Shown one piece after another: positions 9,150 to 18,249 of a stretch of DNA of 64,000 nucleotides. Each line of letters starts with the position of its first letter. Within the stretch, counting starts at the first letter, position 1. The notes beneath the pieces were generated by a model. It worked only from the letters and a program-made list of their open reading frames with translations, did no database searches and had not been told where the DNA came from. Source of the stretch: Parietichytrium sp. I65-24A (lineage: Eukaryota > Sar > Bigyra > Thraustochytrida > Thraustochytriidae). The stretch covers positions 186,001 to 250,000 of the forward strand of contig BLSF01000014.1 of the NCBI GenBank assembly GCA_012862575.1, given 5' to 3'. A program made the position numbers and the translations under genes.

Positions 9150-10772
9150 ATGGACGCGAGCCCGAAGGAGAGCCCAGCGCAGGAGCTGCGAGGCCAGAGA
9201 AGGAAAAATGCGGTGCCGCCGAAACGGTTGAGCGTGGGATCTCTGCTAAAGGTTGCGCTGGTGGACTCTAAAGCGCTCAAGATCTTCATCACCAACTTCT
9301 TGCTCGTGTATAACATCCGCGCGGGTATTGCGCTCTTGCTGAGGATCATCTCCCTCCTGGCCAAGAAGCCAAAGATGCTGCTAAGCTTCGACTCGCTACT
9401 CGGCGAGAAGAACCTGTCGTTCCGCATCGATGCGGTTCGGATGGGCTTGTTTGTGGGCGGATTCTCAGGAATCTACCGCTCCATCAATCATGCTCTGGCG
9501 CAGTTCTTGTCAAATGGAGAGCACCTTCGCTGGCACAGTGCAGTGGCGGGCTGGTTTGCGGGGCTCTCCCTTTACACCATGGACAAGAGCTGGCATCGGA
9601 CCCTCGCGCTGTACATGGCAACCCGCGCCGCTCAGTGTGTCTATAACTTTGCCAAGCTGCATGGCTACTGGCATTTTTGGGGGAGCGACTGGGCGCACGG
9701 AGACGCTCTGCTCTTCATCCTATCTTCTGCGCAAGTTATGTATGCGTATGTCATGCGGCCGGAAACGCTCCCTTGCAGCTACTACAAATTCATCGTCCGC
9801 CAAGGCCCGATTGACGAGACGATTCTTCAGGCTGTCAGGGACAACAACCGTGGCAAGGCCATCAACTTGCCAGCGGTCCTCAACTACGTGAAGAAGAACG
9901 GTGGCCAGAACGCGATTGACGCATGTAGCAAGTACCTCTCAAGCGACAAACCGGCTCTGGTGCCATGCCGTGCTCTCCACCCCCACACCCCCTTTTGCTC
10001 GATGCAGACCCTGAATGCATTTGTGGGAACTGCAAAGCAGATCTTCCCTGTATATCTATCCCTCGCCCTTGTGCCCGCGGTTGTTCTGAGGTTCAAAAAC
10101 TTTGTCAAAGCACCAAGCGCGATTCTGTCCAGCTCGCTATTTGGAGCCATGCGTTCGACAGCGTTCCTCTCCACCTTTTGCAGTGGTTACATGGCGTTCA
10201 TCTGTGTGCAAAGGGAGATCTCTCAGCATTTTAACTTTCGCGATCACAAGTTGTGGTACTACTTCGCTGGTGTCTTTAGCTCTCTGTCCATCTTAATCGA
10301 GCGCAAGAGCCGCCGATCGGAACTAGCTCTGTACGCGTTCCCTCGCGCTATGGATAGCTTGTACATGATTCTCTATGATCATCAGCTCGCTTTCCGCGTC
10401 CCACAAGGTGAGGTTCTTCTATTTTGCTCCGCAATGAGCTCCGTCATGTGGTTTTACGATAATGAGACTGCCTGCTTATCTCCGCTCGTAGTCAAGCTCA
10501 TGGACCGCTTTCTGCCCAAAAAGGTTGCCCGCTTTCCGCTGCACATCCATGACGACGACGACGAAGATGGTGAAGATGACTCCTCCTTTACCTACGGAAG
10601 CCCTCGCGAAGAGCCAAGTACAGGGGTTCGCTTCAACAACACATCTTCGGGATCCTCAGGTGACGAGGCTGATGACGAGCACAGTGTAAACAAAGGTCCA
10701 AGTACCAATCGTATGGGCGAAAAGAACAAGAGCATCGTGTCTCTGTCTGGTGGTTTTTCGTTGTTGCCTTGA
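9150..10772 (+). CDS. TMEM135-like multi-pass membrane protein
   Basis: Predicted 540-residue integral membrane protein resembling the TMEM135/PMP52 family, whose animal members act in peroxisome and mitochondrial dynamics and lipid handling. It has several hydrophobic segments (about residues 45-75, 90-125, 285-320, 330-360 and 415-440). Family-like motifs are VMYAYVMRPETLPCSYY with FIVRQGPI in the middle, then CRALHP near residue 273. The last ~90 residues are hydrophilic, with an Asp/Glu run (HDDDDEDGEDD) and Ser-rich sequence, probably a disordered cytosolic tail. The ATG at 9150 is the first good in-frame start. The gene runs towards the sulfatase gene, with 119 bp between the two stops. 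Organelle location is inferred from the family. Confidence 0.8.
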   Translation: MDASPKESPAQELRGQRRKNAVPPKRLSVGSLLKVALVDSKALKIFITNFLLVYNIRAGIALLLRIISLLAKKPKMLLSFDSLLGEKNLSFRIDAVRMGLFVGGFSGIYRSINHALAQFLSNGEHLRWHSAVAGWFAGLSLYTMDKSWHRTLALYMATRAAQCVYNFAKLHGYWHFWGSDWAHGDALLFILSSAQVMYAYVMRPETLPCSYYKFIVRQGPIDETILQAVRDNNRGKAINLPAVLNYVKKNGGQNAIDACSKYLSSDKPALVPCRALHPHTPFCSMQTLNAFVGTAKQIFPVYLSLALVPAVVLRFKNFVKAPSAILSSSLFGAMRSTAFLSTFCSGYMAFICVQREISQHFNFRDHKLWYYFAGVFSSLSILIERKSRRSELALYAFPRAMDSLYMILYDHQLAFRVPQGEVLLFCSAMSSVMWFYDNETACLSPLVVKLMDRFLPKKVARFPLHIHDDDDEDGEDDSSFTYGSPREEPSTGVRFNNTSSGSSGDEADDEHSVNKGPSTNRMGEKNKSIVSLSGGFSLLP

Positions 10773-10891
10773 TTCTACTATGCGCGTCTTTCTTAAATTA
10801 ACACAACAAATGATGTCCCTCGGTTTTAAGAGCTCGTCTTCTCCCCACGACGAACGTTGTAAGCGTTTTTCAAACTTTTTTGAGCAAACAC

Positions 10892-12634
10892 TCAGTTCAT
10901 CTCGTTTTTGAGTTTACCAGCAAGGCTGGGAAATTGCAAAGCAAGCTCTTCGTACAGTTCCTGCTTCATGCGAGAGATTGAAAGACCTCCCTTGTCCACA
11001 TCCGTTGGATTAGCCTGCCGAAGCAGCCCATAGTCGTCAGCCACATCAGCAACAAAGAGCTCCTCGACCATCTGTGTCAAGTCCAATTCTAATTCGTACT
11101 TGCTGTTGGCTTGCACAGGCGCCCACATGGTATACCGCAACGCATTGCCTCTGACTGAATAACCCATCCAGCGGAGGTGTTCACTCCATGGCTCCATGTC
11201 GTTTGGGCAAACAGACTCGACGCATCTCACAGCTTGAGACACGGCATAGCGGGGCTGGTCCCCTCGCGAACTCTCTGCCAAGAGCGACTTAACGCTTTGG
11301 CCGCGCACAGAGGCATCAACTTGACTCTCCTGGTCCACCAAATCGGCAACTGTTCGAAAAATATCTAAAAGAGACACTGGCGTTGCGACATGCTTTGGCT
11401 TTGCGTCGCACCACGGGCAGCGAATATAGAGGGGCACACGTAAGCTATGTTCATCGAGGCCCCGCTTGCCCACATGCCCTTCCTCTCCCAAAGCAAAGCC
11501 ATGATCTGCTGTCACAATTATCGCGGTTGAGTTTGACAACTGATACCGTTCAAGCGCAGCTACAATCGTCCGGACTCGAGCGTGAACCTGCGCCACCGCA
11601 GCGCCATACCCTATTCGCAGTGCTTCAAATATCTGCGGCGGTGTGGCACTAATTTCATATTCCTTGCCATTGATCATGCCAACTTCCTGTGCACGAGAAA
11701 ATCCCGATGAAGATGGTCCAACTCGTGAAATCCATTCTCCCTTTGCAGGCTGCGAATCGTAGAATTGTCGCTCTGTGACCCAAGGGAGATGCGCACCTAC
11801 GAGTCCAACTGCCAAAAAAAATGGAGGGGTTTTGGAAGATTTGCTTTTCCGCTCCGCCCCAAGCCTCTTTAGCTCTTGCACCACGACCTTCACGGTATCA
11901 CTATCAATGTCCTCCGGCCCCTCGCTCATGCACATTGCGTTTCTCAGTAGTACCTCGCCCTCAAGTCGGAATGGCCGGGGATGCGCTCGCTGCCGCCCTT
12001 CTTGCTGGTTTTTCGAAAGCTGTGGGGCAGATGGCTTGCATCTGTTGTGTTTCCAAGGTCGTACGGTGGATCCTGCAAGTACTGAGTCAAAGTCCTTCTC
12101 GTTCGTCTCTCCGTGGAAAACCTTCCCGGCTGCTCCGGCATACCAGCCGCGCCTGCGCATGAAGTCCACAAGAGTAGGAACTCCGCGATCTCGCCAAGGT
12201 CCTTCCGCATCCAGATCAATTACGTGTGTCTCCTCGGGTAATCTCCCCGTCAGAAAGCTCGCTCTAGACGGGTTACACAGCGCAAACTGCGTGTATGCCC
12301 TCGAAAAACTGACGAATCCATCCTGAATGCCCAGAGCGCCATTTCCCCCTGACATCGCTGTGCCGCGCAGATCGTCCGCGACAATCAACAGCACATTCTT
12401 CTTCGACTGCACAGCACCTACAATCTCTCCATCTCTGCGGTCTACGGCCGCGTCTTCTCCATCTCTCCACACCACATAAGCACCCCCCAGGACCCCCAGG
12501 TCACTGCTCGCTTGGCTGATTCTTCCCAACAATCTGTGTATCACAAGCAGTGAGCAGGCGGTTGCCACCACCACCGACAATCGCCGCCAGTCCCATCCTC
12601 TCACTAAAACTTCTTGTCTCGTGCGAGCCACCAT
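10892..12634 (-). CDS. Sulfatase, iduronate-2-sulfatase-like, membrane-anchored
   Basis: Predicted 580-residue type I sulfatase hydrolysing a sulfate ester. A single hydrophobic segment near residues 18-36 should act as signal anchor, placing the enzyme in the secretory route or at the surface. The catalytic sequence CNPSRASFLTGR begins at Cys120; in this family the Cys is oxidised to formylglycine by a separate enzyme. Metal-site Asp residues lie in NVLLIVADDLRG, and GKVFHG plus the late TADHGFALGEEGHVGK are typical of the iduronate-2-sulfatase branch. If the organism is a red alga, its sulfated extracellular polysaccharide is a plausible substrate, but this is inference. A 9-bp CTATTCAAT repeat lies immediately upstream. 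All catalytic landmarks appear intact. Confidence 0.9.
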   Translation of the reverse strand: MVARTRQEVLVRGWDWRRLSVVVATACSLLVIHRLLGRISQASSDLGVLGGAYVVWRDGEDAAVDRRDGEIVGAVQSKKNVLLIVADDLRGTAMSGGNGALGIQDGFVSFSRAYTQFALCNPSRASFLTGRLPEETHVIDLDAEGPWRDRGVPTLVDFMRRRGWYAGAAGKVFHGETNEKDFDSVLAGSTVRPWKHNRCKPSAPQLSKNQQEGRQRAHPRPFRLEGEVLLRNAMCMSEGPEDIDSDTVKVVVQELKRLGAERKSKSSKTPPFFLAVGLVGAHLPWVTERQFYDSQPAKGEWISRVGPSSSGFSRAQEVGMINGKEYEISATPPQIFEALRIGYGAAVAQVHARVRTIVAALERYQLSNSTAIIVTADHGFALGEEGHVGKRGLDEHSLRVPLYIRCPWCDAKPKHVATPVSLLDIFRTVADLVDQESQVDASVRGQSVKSLLAESSRGDQPRYAVSQAVRCVESVCPNDMEPWSEHLRWMGYSVRGNALRYTMWAPVQANSKYELELDLTQMVEELFVADVADDYGLLRQANPTDVDKGGLSISRMKQELYEELALQFPSLAGKLKNEMN

Positions 12635-12648
12635 CTCTCTTCCTTGCC

Positions 12649-12695
12649 AATCTATTCAATCTATGTTCAATCTATTCAATCTATTCAATCTATCA
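12649..12695. repeat. CTATTCAAT 9-bp repeat in sulfatase leader
   Basis: About five imperfect copies of a 9-bp unit starting some 15 bp upstream of the sulfatase ATG (minus strand). Confidence 0.85.
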
Positions 12696-13082
12696 ACCAA
12701 TATTCCTCTTGCCTCTGGCGCACTGTAGCCATATGCGGCTGTGCCCCTTTTCACCGTCGACGCTCTAGTCTTCCCCGCAGCTGGCGCTTGAGCGCGCGAG
12801 GACCTAATTTGTGGGTTCTACGTACGTCGACTCTTATGGCCCCTGCTAGCCGTTGCTAGATGAAAGGAGGCAGTAGTGTCGGGAACCAGTGGGAGCCGGT
12901 TCTTTCGTGGTTCTCGGTCGGTTCTACGTGCAGAACCTACCGGTTCCTCGCGCTATGTGGGTACTACTCAGGCATGTCGTAGTGTTTATATGTTGGATAC
13001 TCTAGCACCCATGGTGAAAATGTTACCGTTTGCTCTCAACTTGGTCGAAGGTAATTTTCACTGCCATCTTTCACAATCAAAA

Positions 13083-13106
13083 GTCAATCAATCAATCAAT
13101 CAATCA
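13083..13106. repeat. (TCAA)5 microsatellite
   Basis: Tandem TCAA units in the spacer upstream of the WDR17-like gene. Confidence 0.9.
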
Positions 13107-13973
13107 GGCAAAAGTAAAAGTTCAAAGTCGTTTCTGTTCACTCGTCAAGCCAGAGCCAATCCATCATCCCGCACAGTCCAAAGTTCCCAAACGAAAGCTG
13201 AAACGAGAGCGCACAGGTGCAGAATTCACAGAACAAACCGACAGTTAAAAACTGAAAATTGAAAATTGAAACTCACATCGTCACATCGACAGTGCTTGTG
13301 TTGTCACATGCATTGCCTACGAAACGATACACTTCATACAATGCAGTGTCATCAGTGTCAGCGGCTTTTGAAACAGCAGGTGTATACAATTTAGCAGATA
13401 AACCAAACTACAAAATACAAACTACAAACTACAAACTACAGAGACGACTGAGACAAATAGCACGGGTAGAGTGGGTTGAGGCCGGCATGGGCAGCTAGCT
13501 GGCTCTGTGCGCACGCCAACAAGAGTCTACAAGGTAGCTAATTGCAGCTGCAATTCATGAGAGAAGGCGTGGAGAGCACAGAGAAGAAGACGTGGAGAAG
13601 GGCACAGGAGGGAAAGAAAGGGCAGAAAGGGAAACAGTGGAACGCGGGAGAGCGACGGGGAAGAAGCTATTTGCAACGTTGCGGAGAGGCCTGTTGCGAA
13701 TTTGGTCGACGGAGTCCATTAGGTTCATCGGACGTTGACCCGCTGAATCCTTCGTTTATGTGTTTCACAGGCAGTCACGGATTCACACGCGATCGAGAGG
13801 CCCGTTTGGACGCTTGCCACCTTTGATGCGTACTGTAGACTTGTTGAGGTGCTCGACGGTTCACTTTGCAGCCAGTGATTTGGACCGCTGAGGCTACCTG
13901 CAGTTGGGATTGACTCGAGCGCATCAACTGTCGGCTGATTGGTCGGTCGAACGGTCGATAACAACTCGCAGGG

Positions 13974-16900
13974 ATGGAGCAGACGAAGTTGCTTCCGAGC
14001 GGCGTGCAGCTCTGGTCGGCACACGCGGTTTCAGCAGTGCAGGAACGCAATGGTGCCGTGCGGAGAATAGCCTATGCGTCGTCGCTGGCTGTGTTTGTGG
14101 CCGATGCTAGGGCCGACGATGCTTCGGCAGGATCGGGAAATGCACCGCGGATAAGGAGCGTCCTGGCAGGGTACGATAGCGTGTTGACGGCAGTTGCGTT
14201 CAGGGATTCCAACTCTATCGCCGTCAGCTCAGAAGATGGGAAACTGGTGCTGTGGAACGTAGAAGCCGAGAAACGCGAGGCACTCCTCTCACTTAGCCAG
14301 GCGCCCGTTTGCATCGCGTGGTGTCCGCCATCGGCCATGGGAGGCGAGAACGTCCTCCTGGCAATCACAAACAAAGGAACGCTCCTGGCTTGGAACGCCG
14401 TTCAAGGTGGGCACTACTCCATACTTGCAAAATCAAATGGCGGCAATTCGAGCGGCAAAATAGCCTCGGCCACCAAGAATGGAGCAGTTAAAATCTATCC
14501 TTGCGCCAAGGAGAAAGGGAGTCGACCTAGTGTGCTGCGCGCTGCTTTGGTGCCTGAGCTTGGCGAGGTGAGAGTGGTCTGTGGGTTTCGGGATGGGCGG
14601 CTGCTGCTGCTGCGAATGATGGGCTGCGCAGGGCCAAATGCGGCTGGCGTTGATGGATTGGCGGAGCGCACAACATTGATCGAGATCGCTGTTCCGAAGG
14701 ATGTAGACGCTAGTGGTGGCGTGGTGGATGCACAGTGGGACCCCAGCTCGCCAAATTATGTGCTAGTCGCATTTGCCGGCTCAGTAGTTCTTTTTGACGT
14801 CAGCCCTGAGCTTCCATCTCCAGCGGCAAGGCAGGTCTTTGGTGTGCCTGCCAAAAGTGGCAAATTTCTGGGTATTTCTTGGCAAAGCTGGGCCCCCGGT
14901 AACTTCGTCTCAATATCGGAGAAGAGCGCGGGCATATCACACGTTTGGAACGTTTCGCAGACGCAGCCCATCGGAGTATTGCAGTTTTCGCAAGGCATTT
15001 CCCCTTCGGGTCTCTCCTCTTGCGGCAGCTTATATGTATTTGCCCTCAGTAACGGTGCAGTTACTGCAGTAGATGCGCAACGACAATGTATACTGTGTAC
15101 AACAGCTCCTTCACACCGCGAGACAGTCTTTGACGTCAAGTATCGCCCTGGTCGGAGTCAGTGCTTCGCATCATGCAGCTTTGACGGCAAAATAAAAATC
15201 TGGGACTCAAATACTTTCAGCTGTCTACGAACACTGAAGGACAAGGAAAAGAAAATTATTTATTGTGTGAGTTGGAGTCCAAGCCCTCACCGCTTCATAG
15301 CAAGTTCGTCTATTCTCGGCAAAATTTGCATTTGGGACGCGGGTTCTCGAATGGGCAAGCTAATGGATGAGAAGACGTTGCACAAGGGCGCGTCGTTTAG
15401 AGTTGACTGGAATCCCGTCGACCCTACTCTCATTGCTTCTGCCGGAGAAGACGGCGCATTAGTTGTCAGCACAGTGTGCCTCGAGACAGGCACACTGAAA
15501 GAAAGGTCCCGCATGACCCATCCGGACAAAATTTTTGGGTGCGCTTGGAGCCCCCATATTGGCCACAGCAACACATTTTTTGGAAGAGACTACCTAGCTA
15601 CTGGGTGCCAGGATGGAAATGCGTACATTTGGAGGGCGGAAACCCAGACAAAAGAATTTGTCCTCAAGGGGCACTTCAAAAAGATTTTCAATGTTTGTTG
15701 GAACCCCTTGCAACCAGGTTGTCTCGCAACCGGTTCTGACGATCATTCCGTCATGGTGTGGCATCTCTCCGAGTCCCCTTCGACATTCTCGTCAAAATCT
15801 CCAAGAGAAGTTGCGCCAGCAATGCGCTTGGACGGCCATATCAACAAAGTTCGAGCGCTCCTTTGGAACCCAGAACTAGATTATATCCTTCTTAGCGGTT
15901 CGTGGGACGGAACCATTCGAGTATGGAACACGCAGTTAGGAAGCTGCCTGACATGTGTGCGTGACCATCACGCAGATGTGTACGGCATAGATGTGCACCC
16001 AGACCAGCCATTTAAGGTGGTCTCTGCATCGCGAGATACCACCATCCGCTTCTGGAACCTTGACACGCCACATGTCATTTCTCGAGCAAAATTGCACCTT
16101 CTTGCACAAATTTCATTCGGCAGGCAAGTCCCGACGAATGCGACAGAGACATTCTTGCACGGGAAAGCAAGTAAAGACCTATTCGTCAAGGTTGCTGAAG
16201 CTAGCCGTACACCTATGGAAGCCTTTCAGCTGGTACTCGATTTCTTCGCCCCAACCGAAGGGCACGAAGAACTGTTTCAGCTTGCTGGTCTGAAAAAGGA
16301 CAAGGCGACCAGAGTCTCCATGCGCTCCTGCAAGACCCTCGTTGAAGATTTCGCCTCGGAGTCGCTCAATCGCCCCAAATCCCGGTCTCAGGAAGAGTCT
16401 TCACAAGCCTACGTGAACGCGCTTTGCCAAATTAAGGAATTTAAGACGGCTTGTGAATACCTCAAACAATGCAAAAATTGGCAAAGCGCAATTATGCTAG
16501 CTCCGTCTGTTTCTCACGAATATTGGCAGCAACTTTGCGATGAGTATGCTTCTGCGGTGGCCAACGAGAAAAGCGACTTGGCAATTAATCTGTACCTCGC
16601 TGCTGATCGAACCGACAGAGCAATTGAGCACTGCAAAGCCCGTTTGAGGTACGACCAGGCAATTTTACTCGCACAAGTGGACCTAGAAAAGCCTTCTCGA
16701 TCGGGTTCAGGGAGTTCTGGAGGACCTATGGCCGATTCACGGCAAGCAAAGCTCGATAAAGACGCGATGCTTCAGGCGAGACTTCAGCGCGACGCGCTGG
16801 CGCGCGAGCGTGCGGAGCACTTTCTAGAAAAGCGCCAGCACGTACTTGCCGCTTGCTCCCTACTTACGATAGAGGACGTTCATGGAGCGATCTCCCTCCT

Positions 16901-18086
16901 TCTCGGAGTCGGGAATGAGGAGCTTGCCCTAGTTTTGTCAACTATATTTCTCGGATCTGTTCCGGAACGAGTGCTCCGAGCATTCGCTAGGAAGTGCGAG
17001 ATGTTTGGCTGCTCGCAGCTCGCCCTCCATGTCTATCGCATGTTGGACTCGCCTGCGTCGCAGTCTGCAATGTACTGTGCTCGACTCAAAGTTCCCCCAA
17101 ACTCGAGGTCGTTGCTCGGGCTCCGTCAACCTGAGCAGTACATTAAGGATGCCGATGACGCTGATCGCCGCGGTGGGGGCACGGTCATTGTGCTTCAGAA
17201 CCTTTCTGCAAGCTGCGAGCCAAGTTCGCTGGTGTTAGCGCTTGAAATCGCAGAAAGGGAATTGACGGCTCTGCTGGAAAGTAAATTTTGGGATATCAAG
17301 AAGATGATTGAGATTTTAGATATCATCCAAAGTATAGATCTCAAAGACGTAATATCGGACGACAACTCGCATACAAAGCAGTTCATCCTCGTCACATCTG
17401 CAATTGTTGGCGCACAGCGAGCAGCTTGGGCAGGTCTTCCGTCAATTGCAGTAGCAATGTATTCCTTCGCGAGAGAAGTAATGAGAGCCAACAGCGGCCT
17501 GTCCTACCCCGTGAAGACTTCTGAGGTTCTTAAACTGGAATTTTCTTTGCGCCTTTTCATGATACTCGCGCACCCGAATATTGGCGAGCGCCAGTCGTTA
17601 CTAGCCAAAGCAGAGACGGAATTGAACCTGGAGTCTTCTGGAGACGGTACTAGCCACGACGACTTGGTTAGTAAACTGCGCGGCAAGCTTCAAGACCCCC
17701 AACTTTTAAAGGCCGCCGCGTGGACTGCAAGTCATAAGTTGAATCCAATCACTCGAATTGGGGCACAAGGTCTACCAAATGGAAACGCTCGCCACGCAAA
17801 GCGCTCTTACATATCCGGAAGCGCCATCAGAGGTCCATTTATCTCGTTTGGAAGCGATGTGTCTTTGAGTGTCGAGGAAGCTTGCCAATGGTCACAATTC
17901 AATGCATATGCGCCAATTCTCTCTGGGGCAAAGCTCTTCCAAACTAATTTTGTGCCACCTTTGAAAGCTTCGACTCCACTTAAATCTAACCCGGCTCGTT
18001 CACCCGCCAAGATAGGTGCTATGGAGGAACAAAGGATTGTTAGCACTCAAGGCAGAGTCGAGTCTTCAAGCTTTAAGAAGAAGTGA
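13974..18086 (+). CDS. WDR17: WDR17-like WD40 protein
   Basis: Predicted 1370-residue protein with an N-terminal double beta-propeller of WD40 repeats (about residues 40-700) and an alpha-helical, TPR-like C-terminal half. Clear repeats include DGKIKIWDS, GNAYIWRAE, DDHSVMVWHL, WDGTIRVWNT and RDTTIRFWNL. The N terminus (LLPSGVQLWSAHAVSAV, then RIAYASSLAVFVAD) and total length agree with WDR17 (about 1320 residues in human). The biochemical role of WDR17 is poorly known; the architecture resembles scaffold or trafficking proteins. The ATG at 13974 directly precedes the conserved N terminus. The gene is convergent with APC1, with 163 bp between the stops. WDR17 is the best match from memory; another large WD40/TPR protein is possible. 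Confidence 0.82.
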   Translation: MEQTKLLPSGVQLWSAHAVSAVQERNGAVRRIAYASSLAVFVADARADDASAGSGNAPRIRSVLAGYDSVLTAVAFRDSNSIAVSSEDGKLVLWNVEAEKREALLSLSQAPVCIAWCPPSAMGGENVLLAITNKGTLLAWNAVQGGHYSILAKSNGGNSSGKIASATKNGAVKIYPCAKEKGSRPSVLRAALVPELGEVRVVCGFRDGRLLLLRMMGCAGPNAAGVDGLAERTTLIEIAVPKDVDASGGVVDAQWDPSSPNYVLVAFAGSVVLFDVSPELPSPAARQVFGVPAKSGKFLGISWQSWAPGNFVSISEKSAGISHVWNVSQTQPIGVLQFSQGISPSGLSSCGSLYVFALSNGAVTAVDAQRQCILCTTAPSHRETVFDVKYRPGRSQCFASCSFDGKIKIWDSNTFSCLRTLKDKEKKIIYCVSWSPSPHRFIASSSILGKICIWDAGSRMGKLMDEKTLHKGASFRVDWNPVDPTLIASAGEDGALVVSTVCLETGTLKERSRMTHPDKIFGCAWSPHIGHSNTFFGRDYLATGCQDGNAYIWRAETQTKEFVLKGHFKKIFNVCWNPLQPGCLATGSDDHSVMVWHLSESPSTFSSKSPREVAPAMRLDGHINKVRALLWNPELDYILLSGSWDGTIRVWNTQLGSCLTCVRDHHADVYGIDVHPDQPFKVVSASRDTTIRFWNLDTPHVISRAKLHLLAQISFGRQVPTNATETFLHGKASKDLFVKVAEASRTPMEAFQLVLDFFAPTEGHEELFQLAGLKKDKATRVSMRSCKTLVEDFASESLNRPKSRSQEESSQAYVNALCQIKEFKTACEYLKQCKNWQSAIMLAPSVSHEYWQQLCDEYASAVANEKSDLAINLYLAADRTDRAIEHCKARLRYDQAILLAQVDLEKPSRSGSGSSGGPMADSRQAKLDKDAMLQARLQRDALARERAEHFLEKRQHVLAACSLLTIEDVHGAISLLLGVGNEELALVLSTIFLGSVPERVLRAFARKCEMFGCSQLALHVYRMLDSPASQSAMYCARLKVPPNSRSLLGLRQPEQYIKDADDADRRGGGTVIVLQNLSASCEPSSLVLALEIAERELTALLESKFWDIKKMIEILDIIQSIDLKDVISDDNSHTKQFILVTSAIVGAQRAAWAGLPSIAVAMYSFAREVMRANSGLSYPVKTSEVLKLEFSLRLFMILAHPNIGERQSLLAKAETELNLESSGDGTSHDDLVSKLRGKLQDPQLLKAAAWTASHKLNPITRIGAQGLPNGNARHAKRSYISGSAIRGPFISFGSDVSLSVEEACQWSQFNAYAPILSGAKLFQTNFVPPLKASTPLKSNPARSPAKIGAMEEQRIVSTQGRVESSSFKKK

Positions 18087-18249
18087 TGTGCTTTCAGCCA
18101 AGATCGTGTTGTAAGCAGGCTTTCATTCTCATTGTCAAACTCACTAACGTGCCGTTTTAACGAAGACACAGCAATCTGTTATTTAAATTTACACAAAGTG
18201 CTTTCAGCGGATACTGAGACAATTGTTTTTTATTTGCTTGCTAACCAAA

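Larger units (their letters stand above)
12635..13973. other. Divergent spacer, sulfatase / WDR17-like
   Basis: About 1.34 kb containing both promoters. Features seen: the CTATTCAAT repeat at 12649-12695, a patch of GGTTCT/CCGGTTC words at 12890-12945 that can pair with each other, (TCAA)5 at 13083-13106, a run of ACAAACTACAAACT-type sequence near 13411-13440, and purine-rich sequence at 13560-13640. No gene is supported. Confidence 0.6.
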